A stretch of DNA of 64,000 bases from positions 1-64,000 of the forward strand of contig CAVPTW010000024.1 in NCBI GenBank assembly GCA_963708735.1. Direction: 5' to 3'. Positions 32,767 to 42,273 of this stretch are shown here, in pieces (positions within the stretch are counted from its first letter, which is position 1; every line of letters starts with the position of its first letter). The notes beneath the pieces were generated by a model. That model was not told where the DNA came from, did no database searches, and saw only the letters and a program-made list of their open reading frames with translations. Position numbers and translations under genes: made by a program. This DNA comes from JAGPUQ01 sp963708735. GTDB taxonomy: Bacteria; Pseudomonadota; Gammaproteobacteria; Pseudomonadales; Porticoccaceae.

Positions 32767-33066
32767 ATGGCCCGTATTACTGTCGAAGACTGCCTGGAAA
32801 ACGTCGATAACCGCTTTGAGTTGGTCATGATTGCCAGCAAGCGCGCGCGCCAGCTCGCCACCGGCGGCAAGGAACCCCTGGTGCCCTGGGAAAATGACAA
32901 GCCCACCGTAGTTGCGTTGCGGGAAATCGCGGCGGGCCTGGTGGACCGCAGTATTCTCGATGAAGTTGAAGAAGTTGAAGATTTCCTTTCGCTTGACCTC
33001 TCGCGGGTCACGGAGCTGCCGGCCTATGTCTTCGAGGACGACGCAACACTGGCCGGCGACGACTGA
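32767..33066 (+). CDS. rpoZ: RNA polymerase omega subunit
   Basis: The 99-residue omega subunit helps assemble and stabilise core RNA polymerase and forms part of a ppGpp site. It begins ARITVEDCLENVDNRFELVMIA and contains RARQLATGG and NDKPTVVALREIA, which are diagnostic. It directly precedes spoT, so alarmone enzyme and target subunit are co-expressed. The short acidic DEVEEVED stretch near residue 72 includes a local nine-base repeat of no clear significance. Confidence 0.98.
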   Translation: MARITVEDCLENVDNRFELVMIASKRARQLATGGKEPLVPWENDKPTVVALREIAAGLVDRSILDEVEEVEDFLSLDLSRVTELPAYVFEDDATLAGDD

Positions 33067-33076
33067 CCCGGAGGCG

Positions 33077-35191
33077 ATGTGCCAGGAGGCGGTCAGTTCG
33101 CTCGAGCGAAAACTGGCCACCTACCTGCCCGCTTCGCAAGTTCGACGTGTTCTGCGCGCCTTCGATTACGCAAAAGCAGGCCATGAAGGCCAGTTCCGGC
33201 AGAGCGGCGAGCCCTACATTTCGCACCCGCTCGCCGTTACCCACATCCTCGCCGACATGCACATGGACAGCGAAGGCCTCATGGCCGCGTTGCTCCACGA
33301 TGTCATTGAAGACACCCAGGTCACTCGCCCGCAGCTCAACCGCCGCTTCGGCAAGACGGTGTCCGACCTGGTAGACGGGGTCAGCAAGCTGACCGAAATC
33401 GAATTTTCGTCCCGCGCCGAACAGCAAGCCGAGAACTTCCAGAAAATGGCGCTCGCCATGTCCCGCGACATTCGCGTGGTGCTGGTGAAGCTTGCCGACC
33501 GGCTGCACAACATGCGCACCCTGGGTGTGCTGCCGCCGGAGAAGCGGCGCCGCGTCGCCCGCGAAACCCTGGATATCTACTCGCCCCTGGCCCAGCGCCT
33601 GGGCATGAACGACATGCGGGTCGAGTTCGAGGAACTGGGCTTCGCCGCGCTATACCCCCTGCGCCACCGCCGCATTCGCGAGGCATTGCGCAACGCGCGC
33701 GGCCGCCGCATCGGAGTGGTCGCGGAAATCCAGGAAGCGCTCGAAAACCGGCTGCAGAGCGAAGGCATTGTGGCCAGCGTAACCGGGCGCGAGAAACATC
33801 TCTGGAGCATCTACCAGAAGATGAAGCTCAAGAAGCGCTCTTTCAAGTCGCTGATGGACGTGTTCGCCTTCCGCATCGTGGTCGATTCAGTGGACGCCTG
33901 CTATCGGGTGCTGGGTGTCGTCCACAACCTGTACAAACCGGTCACCGGCGAATTCAAGGACTACATTGCCATCCCCAAGGCCAACGGCTACCAGTCCCTG
34001 CACACGGTCCTGGTGGGCATGCACGGCGTCCCCATCGAAGTGCAGATCCGCACCCGCGAAATGGACGATCTCGCCAACTACGGGATCGCGTCACACTGGT
34101 TTTACAAGCGGGGACCGGGACCGGCGGCCGGTAACCAGAGCCGCGCCAATCGTTGGGTCAAGAGCCTGCTGGAATTGCAGCGCCAGGCCGGCAACTCGCT
34201 GGAGTTCATCGAACATGTCAAGACCGACCTGTTTCCGGACGAGGTCTATGTCTTCACACCCAACGGCAAGATCATCGAGCTTCCCAGCGGCGCCACGCCG
34301 GTGGATTTCGCCTACGCCGTCCACACCCATATCGGCGACACCTGTGTGGGCTGCGAGATCAACGGCCAGTTGAGCCCCCTATCTCAGGCACTGGAGAGTG
34401 GCCAACGGGTGCGGATCGTCACCGCGCCCGGTGCACAGCCGAATCCGTCCTGGCTGGATTTTGTGGTCACCGCCAAAGCGCGCAGCGCCATCCGTCATTT
34501 TCTCAAGCACCAGCAGCACGACGAATCGGTGGAGCTCGGCAAACGCCTGCTCGATCAGGCGTTGTCCCGTTTCGGCACCGGCTACCAACAGATCCGCAAA
34601 TCCCAGATCCGGCATCTGCTCAAGGAAACCGGTGCGAAAACCTTTGAGAGTGTGCTACAGCAGATCGGCATCGGCAGCCGCGTGGCCTACGCCGTGGCGA
34701 ATATCCTGATCCCGGTCGAGGAGCGCGGCGAGGTTGCGCCCAACCTCGACTCGCCCATCCTGATCGACAACAGGCAGGGTCTGGTCATCAGTTTCGCGCG
34801 CTGCTGCTACCCGCTGCCCGGCGACCCGATCCTGGGTCACATCAGTCCGGGCCGCGGTCTGGTGGTACACCGCGACTCCTGCAAAAACCTGACCGGCATT
34901 CGCGACAGCCAGGAAAAATCCCTGCCCCTGCAGTGGTCTCCCTCCGTCAAGGGCGAATTTCCCGTGGAGTTGAAACTGGTGGTGGCGTCCGAGCGCGGTA
35001 TCATCGCCACCCTGGCGAGCCGGATCGCGGAACAGGATGCCACCATCCAGCGAATCAACGTGGGTGATCGGGACGCTGCCAGCATTGTCAGCATCGTGCT
35101 TGCCGCGCGCAATCGCGTGCATCTGGCCAACATCATGCGCCGTATCCGGACCCTGAAACCCGTGCGCTCGGTGCAGCGCGTCAAAAACTGA
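33077..35191 (+). CDS. spoT: Bifunctional (p)ppGpp synthetase/hydrolase SpoT
   Basis: SpoT makes and degrades the stringent-response alarmone (p)ppGpp. The ATG at 33077, after CCGGAGG, gives 704 residues. Domains in order: HD hydrolase with HDVIEDT and KLADRLHNMRT intact (about residues 45-170), synthetase with FKDYIAIPKANGYQSLHT (about 290-315), TGS (VYVFTPNGKI onward, about 390-450) and a C-terminal ACT. An intact HD motif distinguishes it from RelA. It lies between rpoZ and ridA. Confidence 0.97.
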   Translation: MCQEAVSSLERKLATYLPASQVRRVLRAFDYAKAGHEGQFRQSGEPYISHPLAVTHILADMHMDSEGLMAALLHDVIEDTQVTRPQLNRRFGKTVSDLVDGVSKLTEIEFSSRAEQQAENFQKMALAMSRDIRVVLVKLADRLHNMRTLGVLPPEKRRRVARETLDIYSPLAQRLGMNDMRVEFEELGFAALYPLRHRRIREALRNARGRRIGVVAEIQEALENRLQSEGIVASVTGREKHLWSIYQKMKLKKRSFKSLMDVFAFRIVVDSVDACYRVLGVVHNLYKPVTGEFKDYIAIPKANGYQSLHTVLVGMHGVPIEVQIRTREMDDLANYGIASHWFYKRGPGPAAGNQSRANRWVKSLLELQRQAGNSLEFIEHVKTDLFPDEVYVFTPNGKIIELPSGATPVDFAYAVHTHIGDTCVGCEINGQLSPLSQALESGQRVRIVTAPGAQPNPSWLDFVVTAKARSAIRHFLKHQQHDESVELGKRLLDQALSRFGTGYQQIRKSQIRHLLKETGAKTFESVLQQIGIGSRVAYAVANILIPVEERGEVAPNLDSPILIDNRQGLVISFARCCYPLPGDPILGHISPGRGLVVHRDSCKNLTGIRDSQEKSLPLQWSPSVKGEFPVELKLVVASERGIIATLASRIAEQDATIQRINVGDRDAASIVSIVLAARNRVHLANIMRRIRTLKPVRSVQRVKN

Positions 35192-35206
35192 AACTCGAGG
35201 TGATTC

Positions 35207-35590
35207 TTGGCTGACAAATGCGTCATTCACAGCGACCGCGCGCCCGCCGCCATCGGCACCTATTCCCAGGCGATACGCACCGGCAATACGGTGTATCTTT
35301 CGGGACAGATTCCCCTCGATCCTGTCAGCATGCAACTGATCAGCGGCGACATGCGCGCCCAGATCGAGCGTGTCTTCGACAATCTCGCCGCGGTCTGCGC
35401 GGCCGCCGGGGGTTCCCTCGGCGATATCGTCAAACTGAACATCTTCCTGGTCGATCTCGGTCATTTCGCCCTCGTCAACGAGGTGATGGCCGGCTATTTC
35501 TCGGCACCCTATCCCGCGCGCGCCGCCGTCGGCGTGGCCGCGCTGCCGCGCGCCGCCCAGGTGGAGATGGACGCGATCATGGTGCTTTGA
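35207..35590 (+). CDS. ridA: RidA family 2-iminobutanoate/2-iminopropanoate deaminase
   Basis: RidA hydrolyses reactive imines released by PLP enzymes such as threonine dehydratase. The TTG at 35207 has GAGGTGATTC before it and starts the 127-residue protein. Key features are YSQAIRTGNTVYLSGQIP, the KLNIFLVDL strand and the catalytic arginine region PARAAVGVAALP. It follows spoT by 15 bases, as in many gammaproteobacteria. Confidence 0.95.
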   Translation: MADKCVIHSDRAPAAIGTYSQAIRTGNTVYLSGQIPLDPVSMQLISGDMRAQIERVFDNLAAVCAAAGGSLGDIVKLNIFLVDLGHFALVNEVMAGYFSAPYPARAAVGVAALPRAAQVEMDAIMVL

Positions 35591-35600
35591 CACTCACCCC

Positions 35601-35633
35601 CAAGTTGCCGTGGTGACAAGTTGCCGGGGGTGA
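35601..35633. repeat. Direct repeat of a 16/17-base unit downstream of ridA
   Basis: CAAGTTGCCGTGGTGA is followed at once by CAAGTTGCCGGGGGTGA. It lies in the 91-base gap between ridA and the DsbA-like gene. No function is apparent. Confidence 0.8.
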
Positions 35634-35681
35634 CATGCCGGCATTGAAATTTCCGTTGTGAAACTCTGGAGGAAAGCCGCC

Positions 35682-36353
35682 ATGCGGATCGATATCATCT
35701 CCGACGTTGTGTGTCCCTGGTGCTATGTCGGCAAAAAACAACTGGAGCGTGCCCTCGCCAAACGCCCGCAACTGCACACCGAGATTCGCTGGTTTCCCTA
35801 CCAGTTGCACCCGGAAGCGCCGGCCGAGGGCTACCCGTACCGCGAAACCATCGAGCGCAAATACGGGCGTCAGATGATCGACAGCATGTTCGCGCGCCTT
35901 GCCGCGGCGGGAAAATCCGTCGGTATCGAATTTCAGCTGGACCGCATCGCGCGCGGTGCCAACACCCTCAACGCCCACCGCTTGATCGAATGGGCGCGTG
36001 CGGAAAACTGCGAGGACGCCATGGTCGAGGCGTTGTTCAGGGCGTATTTCTGCGACGGCCGGGATGTCGGCAATGCGGAGACCCTCGCCGCCATTGCCGG
36101 TGAAGTCGGCATGCGCGGCGCCGCCACCCTGGTACAGCGTCTCGCAGGACCGGACAGTCGCGCCGAAGTGCTCGACCGCATCGCTTATTCCCGTGACCAG
36201 GGCGTCACCGGCGTGCCTTTCTTCGTTTTCGACGGCACACTGTCGTTGTCCGGCGCGCAGTCCGAGGAAACCTTCCTGCACCTGCTCGACCGGGCCGCGG
36301 CCCAAGCCGGCGGCGATGCCGCCGCGTCGTGCAGCCCCGAGGGTTGCATCTAG
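35682..36353 (+). CDS. DsbA family oxidoreductase (FrnE/2-hydroxychromene-2-carboxylate isomerase-like)
   Basis: The 223-residue protein has a thioredoxin-fold start (RIDIISDVVCPWCYVGK) with a CxxC (CPWC) active site, a helical insertion, and the GVTGVPFFVFDG cis-proline loop. It lacks a signal peptide, so it acts in the cytoplasm, like FrnE and related DsbA-like proteins. The C-terminal CSPEGC pair is a typical tail of the FrnE group. GGAGG precedes the ATG at 35682. It may begin a unit with the flavin-dependent oxidoreductase 108 bases downstream, but a functional link is not shown. Confidence 0.85.
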   Translation: MRIDIISDVVCPWCYVGKKQLERALAKRPQLHTEIRWFPYQLHPEAPAEGYPYRETIERKYGRQMIDSMFARLAAAGKSVGIEFQLDRIARGANTLNAHRLIEWARAENCEDAMVEALFRAYFCDGRDVGNAETLAAIAGEVGMRGAATLVQRLAGPDSRAEVLDRIAYSRDQGVTGVPFFVFDGTLSLSGAQSEETFLHLLDRAAAQAGGDAAASCSPEGCI

Positions 36354-36461
36354 CGGGGTCCAGCCTGACCGGCGTCACCGACAAACGCGTCCGGCATATT
36401 CATAACAGCGTGCGATCACCGCCGCGGGAGCGGCGGCCGCGATCGCATCACGGGAGTCACC

Positions 36462-37718
36462 ATGAAATTCACCTGGTTCAATCTGATGCCCTGGCCGCAT
36501 CTGCCCGCGGATTTCCGCAAGAAACACCGCTCCGTGTGGGTGGATATCGATGCCAAGCTGTACGACCCGATCAAGGGTCACGATGTCTACAACCAGTATC
36601 TCGACATGCTGGAGTATGCCGACGCCATGGGCTACGACGGCCTCGGCGTCAACGAACACCACCAGAATGCCTACGGCCTGATGCCCTCGCCGAACATCAT
36701 GGCGGCCGCCATTTCGCGCCGTGCGCTCAATGCCGCGGTGGTCGTGCTCGGCAACTCGCTGTCGCTGTACAACCCGCCGATCCGCGTCGCCGAAGAATTT
36801 GCGATGCTCGATGTCATCACCGGCGGGCGGCTGGTGGCGGGTTTCCCGGTCGGCACCTCGATGGACACCAACTTCTGCTACGGCGACATCCCGGCGCTGA
36901 CCCGCGAGCGCTATCAGGAGGCTCACGATCTGATCCGCAAGGCCTGGCGCGAGACCGAACCCTTCGCCTGGAATGGCCGCTACACCAAGCTGCGCTATGT
37001 CAACACCTGGCCCAAGCCGATCCAGAATCCGCCGCCCATTCACATTCCCGGCGGCGGCTCGGTGGAGACCTACGATTTCTGCCTCGACAACGTCTACTCC
37101 TATTCGTATCTGAGCTTTTCCGGCTACATCCGCGCCAAGGCGCTGTTGCAGGGCTACTGGGATCGCCTCGCCGAACGCAACGAACCCGATGCCTCGCCCT
37201 ATCGCGCCGGTTTCGCGCAGACCATCTGCGTCGCCGAAACCGATGCCCAGGCGGAAGAACTTTACTCCGAGCACGTCAATTACTTCTTCAATCGCTGCCT
37301 GCACATCGCCCCAGGCTTTGCCGATGCGCCCGGCTACCGCACCATCAAGACCATCAAGTCCGGCGCGCTCTCGCAGTTCTCGCCCAACTTCGAAGAGGCC
37401 GCCCACATGTCGTGGAAGGATCTGGTCGAGGGCGGCTTCATCATCGCCGGCAGTCCGGACACCGTGCGCGAGCGCATGGAGGATCTGATCAAGGGTCTGC
37501 GCGTCGGCAATATCTTCTGCCTGATGCACGTCGGCGACATGCCCATGGAGAAAACCAAATATTCGACCCGGCTGTTCGCCGAAAAAGTCATGCCCAGGCT
37601 GCGAAACATGTGGCCGGAGTACGATAACGACACCCGTTTCTGGTGCCAGCCATTGGCCAAGCGCGCCACCCCCGGTCCCGTATCGGACTACAACGCCGCC
37701 CTCGGAGGCAACCGCTGA
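36462..37718 (+). CDS. LLM class (luciferase-like) flavin-dependent oxidoreductase
   Basis: The 418-residue protein has the bacterial luciferase-like TIM-barrel pattern: an early LPADFRKKH segment, YADAMGYDGLGVNEHHQNAY, ITGGRLVAGFPVGT and the C-terminal GSPDTVRERM. Such enzymes use FMNH2 from a partner reductase to oxidise diverse organic substrates, so the substrate cannot be named. Its stop overlaps the start of an alpha/beta hydrolase, which points to one pathway in which a monooxygenase product is hydrolysed. No reductase gene is adjacent. Confidence 0.88.
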   Translation: MKFTWFNLMPWPHLPADFRKKHRSVWVDIDAKLYDPIKGHDVYNQYLDMLEYADAMGYDGLGVNEHHQNAYGLMPSPNIMAAAISRRALNAAVVVLGNSLSLYNPPIRVAEEFAMLDVITGGRLVAGFPVGTSMDTNFCYGDIPALTRERYQEAHDLIRKAWRETEPFAWNGRYTKLRYVNTWPKPIQNPPPIHIPGGGSVETYDFCLDNVYSYSYLSFSGYIRAKALLQGYWDRLAERNEPDASPYRAGFAQTICVAETDAQAEELYSEHVNYFFNRCLHIAPGFADAPGYRTIKTIKSGALSQFSPNFEEAAHMSWKDLVEGGFIIAGSPDTVRERMEDLIKGLRVGNIFCLMHVGDMPMEKTKYSTRLFAEKVMPRLRNMWPEYDNDTRFWCQPLAKRATPGPVSDYNAALGGNR

Positions 37719-38503
37719 TGACTGCCCTGAGCCTGAACAAAATCAAGACCCATCACGCCGTGGTCGATGTCCTGAGTGGCGGCACTGGCCCGGATCTGTT
37801 CTTCCTCCACGGCGCCGGTGGCATCACTGCCGACGATCCCTTTCTGACCGCGCTCGCACAGAAATACCGCGTGCATGCACCCCTGCTGCCAGGCTACGGC
37901 GCGTCCGACGAGTGCCAAAGCATTCGCACCATGCTCGATTTCACCCTGCACAGCTATGATGTGCTGGATGCGCTCGGGCTGCGTAAACCCATCGTCGTCG
38001 GTCACTCCATGGGTGGCATGATGGCGGCGGAAATGGCTGCCATCGCACCCCACGATATCGACCGCCTGTGCCTGCTGTGCCCGGCCGGTCTGTGGCTGGA
38101 TGAATACCCGATGCCGGACATCTTCGCGATGGTGCCCTACGAACTGCCCGCCGTACTGTTTCACGATGTCGAGGCCGGCGCCGCGATGATGACGGCGGGC
38201 GCGGATTTTTCCGATCTCACCTTTCTGCAAAACTTCCTGGTGCAGAACGCCCGGCAACTGGGCATGGCCGGCAAGATCCTGTTCCCGATTCCCGATCGCG
38301 GCCTGAGTGAACGCCTTTACCGCATTCAGGCAAAAACCCTGCTGGTGTGGGGTGCGTCGGATCGGCTGACGCCGCTGCCCTACGGCGAAGCCTTCAGGAA
38401 AGGTATCGCCGGCAGCGAGCTGATCGTGGTCGAAAGGGCGGGGCATATGCTGCCGCTGGAGCAGACTGCCGCCGTGATTCAGGCGATTGGTCGCTTGGGC
38501 TGA
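37718..38503 (+). CDS. Alpha/beta-fold hydrolase
   Basis: The 261-residue protein starts at the ATG at 37718, sharing one base with the upstream stop, with GGAGG nearby. Visible are the oxyanion motif FLHGAGG (about residue 29), nucleophile elbow GHSMGG (near 95), the acidic WGASDRLTP position and catalytic His in AGHMLPLE. It resembles carboxylesterase or ring-cleavage-product hydrolases of the MhpC type. Coupling to the luciferase-like oxidoreductase suggests it acts on that enzyme's product; the substrate is unknown. Confidence 0.88.
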   Translation: MTALSLNKIKTHHAVVDVLSGGTGPDLFFLHGAGGITADDPFLTALAQKYRVHAPLLPGYGASDECQSIRTMLDFTLHSYDVLDALGLRKPIVVGHSMGGMMAAEMAAIAPHDIDRLCLLCPAGLWLDEYPMPDIFAMVPYELPAVLFHDVEAGAAMMTAGADFSDLTFLQNFLVQNARQLGMAGKILFPIPDRGLSERLYRIQAKTLLVWGASDRLTPLPYGEAFRKGIAGSELIVVERAGHMLPLEQTAAVIQAIGRLG

Positions 38504-38931
38504 CACGAAACAACCGGCGCCAGTGGGTACTGACGTGCCTGCGGGCGCCGGCAAGGAAGTAGAGAAAACCAATCGGAAATTGGTCCGCGGCACCGTTGAT
38601 CGGGACTGTGGTGCCTTTCATGAGCGCAAGGGCGGCGCATCGCGACTGCGCTGGCCCCTGATATCACTGCGGCGGAAGAAGAATCAGTCGACTCATCCGA
38701 GAGCTGGATGTCCATCTACACCGCGTTGGCTCGATACGGCCACTGCGCCGGTGGGGGCATGACAGAGGGCTTCACCGATACCGTGGTTAACCGGCGCGTG
38801 TCGGACGTGAGTTCACTACCAACCGCAGCTTCAATCGCGCAAGAACATCCCTTTTCGCGTCTTCCTGCTACGGCATTACGGCATATAGATGCCAGTGCAG
38901 ACGCGGGCGAGGTTGAGTCCAGTGGCGCGGT
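38504..38931. other. Intergenic region between two convergent genes
   Basis: These 428 bases lie between the hydrolase and argH. An inverted repeat (CCGGCGCC at 38514-38521, GGCGCCGG at 38544-38551) just past the hydrolase stop could be a weak terminator without U-tract. Open frames present have no family resemblance. Confidence 0.4.
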
Positions 38932-40347
38932 TCAGTCCCGGGTCGGCGTCCCGCGTTGTGCGAGTGCGGCGCGGGCCTGGGTCACCGCGGCGCGTACCTG
39001 GGCGGGCGCGGTGCCGCCGATGTGATCGCGGGCCGCGACGGAGCCTTCGAGCGAGAGCACGGCGAAGACATCGCTGGCGATGGCGGGCGAGAAGGCACGC
39101 AACTCATCGAGCGACAGATCGGCGAGATCCCGACCACTGGCGATGCCGTGGGCTACCGCCTTGCCGACTGCTTCGTGGGCGTCGCGGAAAGGCAATCCCC
39201 GGCGCACCAGATAGTCGGCGAGGTCGGTGGCGGTGGCATAGCCGGCGCGCGCCGCTGCGCGCATGGCGGTGCGATTGATCTCCAGCGCGGGCACCATGTC
39301 GGCGAAGGCGCGCAGGCAGTCGCGCAGCGTGTCGGCGGTGTCGAACAGGGGCTCCTTGTCTTCCTGATTGTCCTTGTTGTAGGCGAGCGGCTGGCCCTTC
39401 ATCAGGGTGAGCAGGGCGACCAGGTGGCCGGTGACGCGGCCGGTCTTGCCGCGCACCAGTTCCGGCACGTCGGGATTCTTTTTCTGCGGCATGATGGACG
39501 AGCCGGTGCAGAAGCGGTCGGGCAGGTCGACGAAACGGAACTGCGCCGAGGCCCAGAGGATCAGCTCTTCGGACGCGCGCGACAGGTGTGTCATCAGCAG
39601 GCTGGCGGCGGCACAGAATTCGATGGCGAAATCGCGGTCGCTGACTGAATCCAGGGAATTGGCGGTGGGTCCGTCGAAGCCGAGCAGCGCCGCACTGTAG
39701 TGGCGGTCGATGGGATAGCTGGTGCCGGCCAGCGCGGCGGCGCCCAGCGGCGAGCGGTTGAGGCGCTTGCGGCAATCGACCAGGCGCGAGTGATCCCGTT
39801 CCAGCATTTCGTACCAGGCCATCAGGTGGTGGCCGAAAGTCACCGGCTGGGCGGTCTGCAAATGGGTGAAACCGGGCAGGATGGTGTCGGCTTCGCGGTC
39901 GGCGACTTCCACCAGCGCCCGCTGCAGGCGGGTGATTTCGGCCAGGATGGCGTCGATTTCGTCGCGCAGCCAGAGGCGGATGTCGGTCGCCACCTGGTCG
40001 TTGCGGGAACGTCCGGTGTGGAGCTTTTTGCCAGCGGTGCCGATAGCGGCAGTGAGCGCGGATTCGATGTTCATATGTACGTCTTCGAGCGCTTCGGACC
40101 AGGTGAACTGGCCGGCGCTGATCTGCGCGGCGATGGCTTCCAGGCCGGTGACGATGGCATCGCGTTCCGCCTGGGTGAGCACGCCGACCCGGGTCAGCAT
40201 CTCGGCATGGGCGATGGAGCCGGCGATATCGTGGCGGTAGAGGCGTTGGTCGAAGCGGACGGAGGCGGTGAAACGGGCAACAAAGGCATCGGTGGCTTCG
40301 CCGAAGCGGCCGCCCCAGGCCTGATTGACGGGTTTGTCCTGGCTCAT
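38932..40347 (-). CDS. argH: Argininosuccinate lyase
   Basis: ArgH cleaves argininosuccinate to arginine and fumarate, the last step of arginine synthesis. The start at 40347 (SQDKPVNQAWGGRF) gives 471 residues. Motifs are HTGRSRNDQVATD, GFTHLQTAQPVTFGHH and the fumarase-superfamily signature GSSIMPQKKNPD with the catalytic Ser. It is divergent from algZ, the same arrangement as in Pseudomonas. A decayed copy of its 3' end lies at 4080-4218. Confidence 0.97.
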   Translation of the reverse strand: MSQDKPVNQAWGGRFGEATDAFVARFTASVRFDQRLYRHDIAGSIAHAEMLTRVGVLTQAERDAIVTGLEAIAAQISAGQFTWSEALEDVHMNIESALTAAIGTAGKKLHTGRSRNDQVATDIRLWLRDEIDAILAEITRLQRALVEVADREADTILPGFTHLQTAQPVTFGHHLMAWYEMLERDHSRLVDCRKRLNRSPLGAAALAGTSYPIDRHYSAALLGFDGPTANSLDSVSDRDFAIEFCAAASLLMTHLSRASEELILWASAQFRFVDLPDRFCTGSSIMPQKKNPDVPELVRGKTGRVTGHLVALLTLMKGQPLAYNKDNQEDKEPLFDTADTLRDCLRAFADMVPALEINRTAMRAAARAGYATATDLADYLVRRGLPFRDAHEAVGKAVAHGIASGRDLADLSLDELRAFSPAIASDVFAVLSLEGSVAARDHIGGTAPAQVRAAVTQARAALAQRGTPTRD

Positions 40348-40453
40348 AGGGTGTCCGGGTTTGCGATTTGCGCACACCGGCAGGGTGTGCGGCTGGATAG
40401 TGTGAAGGCGGCTATTATAAACCGGGACCAGGGGCGGCATGATGGAGTGAATT

Positions 40454-41512
40454 TTGCGCTGGTATGAAAAATGGCTGCCGCGACGGCGACCGGTGTCGTT
40501 GTACGAGGTCGACTACTTTCTGCCGGATCTGTGCCGCGGCGAGGGTCTGCTGGCAGTCATCGTCATTTCGTTGCTGTTGTCGGTGCTGATGGCCGTAGCC
40601 CAATTTGGCATCGAAAATTTTGATTGGCCGGGGTTTGGCAACATTGCGTTCATGGCGATCTGGATTGCGCTGTTGAGTGTGCTGGTGCTCTGCGAGTGCA
40701 ATCGCTGGTTGGTCGGGGTGCGCTACACCTGGAGCGCCGTCATCAGTTTTGGCTTGGTGCTGGTGGTCGCGTTCGCAGTCGGTGTCGCCGCGGATTATGT
40801 GGTGGCCTGGAGTCTAGGCGGTGTGTTCGGGTTTGGCCGCGCGCTGAATGCGGTGGTGGTGACTGCGATACCCGCCGGCATTCTGTTGCGGTATCTCTAC
40901 TTGCAACAGCAGTTGCGGATCCAGCAGCGTGCCGAACTGGAAGCGCGCATTCAGGCGTTGCAGGCGCGAATTCGGCCCCACTTTTTGTTCAACAGCATGA
41001 ACATGATCGCAAGTCTGATCGGTTCCGATCCAGAGAAGGCGGAACGGGTGGTTGAAGATCTCTCCGATCTGTTCCGCCGCGCCTTCACCGACGCCCAGAC
41101 GCTGGTGCCGTTGCGCGAAGAACTGGCGCTGTGCCGCAGTTACATGGCCATCGAAAAAATGCGGTTGGGCGATCGCCTGCGCACGGAGTGGGAGATTGGC
41201 GATTACGGCGCCGGCGTACAGATTCCCTGTCTGTCGTTGCAGCCGGTCCTCGAAAACGCTGTGTATCACGGCATTCAGTTGCTGCCGGCGGGAGGGACGG
41301 TGGAGATTCGTGTGCACCGGGCAGGGGACCGGGTGACCATCTCGGTGCGCAATCCCTTCAATCCGCGCATGCGGCATAATAAGGGCAGCAAATCCGCGAT
41401 GGTTAATGTCCGGCGGCGTCTGGAAGCGCACTTCGGACCCCGTGCGCGCGTCGAATTCCTGACCGACGGCGAGCACTATGTGACGACGCTGAGTTATCCA
41501 CTGGCCTGGTGA
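40454..41512 (+). CDS. algZ: AlgZ-like (FimS) sensor histidine kinase
   Basis: The 352-residue kinase starts at TTG 40454 after GGAGTGAATT. It has four hydrophobic helices (about residues 30-145), then a LytS/YehU-type His_kinase domain with RPHFLFNSMN (His near 176) and a C-terminal ATPase domain whose N-box is QPVLENAVYHGI. This family lacks the classical D/F/G order, as in Pseudomonas AlgZ/FimS. It precedes algR by ten bases. In Pseudomonas the pair controls type IV pili, alginate and related genes; pil genes are 12 kb away here. Confidence 0.9.
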   Translation: MRWYEKWLPRRRPVSLYEVDYFLPDLCRGEGLLAVIVISLLLSVLMAVAQFGIENFDWPGFGNIAFMAIWIALLSVLVLCECNRWLVGVRYTWSAVISFGLVLVVAFAVGVAADYVVAWSLGGVFGFGRALNAVVVTAIPAGILLRYLYLQQQLRIQQRAELEARIQALQARIRPHFLFNSMNMIASLIGSDPEKAERVVEDLSDLFRRAFTDAQTLVPLREELALCRSYMAIEKMRLGDRLRTEWEIGDYGAGVQIPCLSLQPVLENAVYHGIQLLPAGGTVEIRVHRAGDRVTISVRNPFNPRMRHNKGSKSAMVNVRRRLEAHFGPRARVEFLTDGEHYVTTLSYPLAW

Positions 41513-41522
41513 GGGAAGCGCC

Positions 41523-42260
41523 ATGAACGTCGTGATTGTGGATGACGAACCGCTGGCACGGGAGCGTCTGGCGCGCATGGTGCTGGCGCTCGGCGGTTTC
41601 CGCATCATCGGTCAGGCCGGCCACGGCCAGGAAGCGGTGCGGATGGCGCGCGACCTGAGCCCCGACGTGGTGCTGATGGACGTGCGCATGCCGGGCATGG
41701 ACGGCCTCGCCGCCGCGCAGTACCTGGCCGAGTTGGACCCGCCGCCGGCGGTGATTTTTTGTACGGCCTACGGCGATTATGCGGTGGAGGCATTTTCCTC
41801 GCAGGCGGTCGGTTATTTGCTGAAGCCGGTGCGACAGACGGATCTCGCCGCAGCCTTGAACCGCGCGCGACGCGTCAACAAGGCGCAATTGGCGGAGCTG
41901 CGGCAGTTGCCGGGCATGGCGCTGGATGGACGCACGCACATCACGGCGCGCAACCGGCGTGGCGTGGATCTGGTGCCGGTGGCGGAAGTGGCGCTGTTTC
42001 AGGCTGACCACAAATACGTTACCGCATATCATGGCGATAGCGAGTCTCTGCTCGATGAGACCCTGCGGGATCTGGAGCAGGAGTTCGACGGCCGCTTCAT
42101 TCGCGTACATCGCAATGCACTGGTGTCGATCAGCCATATCGAAGGGCTGGAGCGCAATCATGACGGTCAGAATTTTGTGCGCCTGAGGGATCTTGATATC
42201 AGGCCCCAGGTCAGCCGTCGGCATATCGTCGGGCTCAAGAAATTGCTCGATCAAATCTGA
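41523..42260 (+). CDS. algR: AlgR-like LytTR response regulator
   Basis: The 245-residue regulator has a receiver domain (acidic pair at residues 7-8, phospho-acceptor Asp53 in VVLMDVRMPGMDG, CTAYGDYAVEAF, KPVRQ with the conserved Lys) and a C-terminal LytTR DNA-binding domain (FIRVHRNALVSISHI). It pairs with the upstream kinase and is followed by hemC, as in Pseudomonas. AlgR activates fimU-pilVWXY1Y2E and other genes there; a shared regulon here is inference. Confidence 0.92.
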   Translation: MNVVIVDDEPLARERLARMVLALGGFRIIGQAGHGQEAVRMARDLSPDVVLMDVRMPGMDGLAAAQYLAELDPPPAVIFCTAYGDYAVEAFSSQAVGYLLKPVRQTDLAAALNRARRVNKAQLAELRQLPGMALDGRTHITARNRRGVDLVPVAEVALFQADHKYVTAYHGDSESLLDETLRDLEQEFDGRFIRVHRNALVSISHIEGLERNHDGQNFVRLRDLDIRPQVSRRHIVGLKKLLDQI

Positions 42261-42273
42261 GTACGGTCGCACC

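Noticed and set aside
32968..32990. Nine-base repeats in rpoZ as a variable tract
   Set aside because: Two copies in a conserved acidic stretch of omega are within normal coding redundancy.
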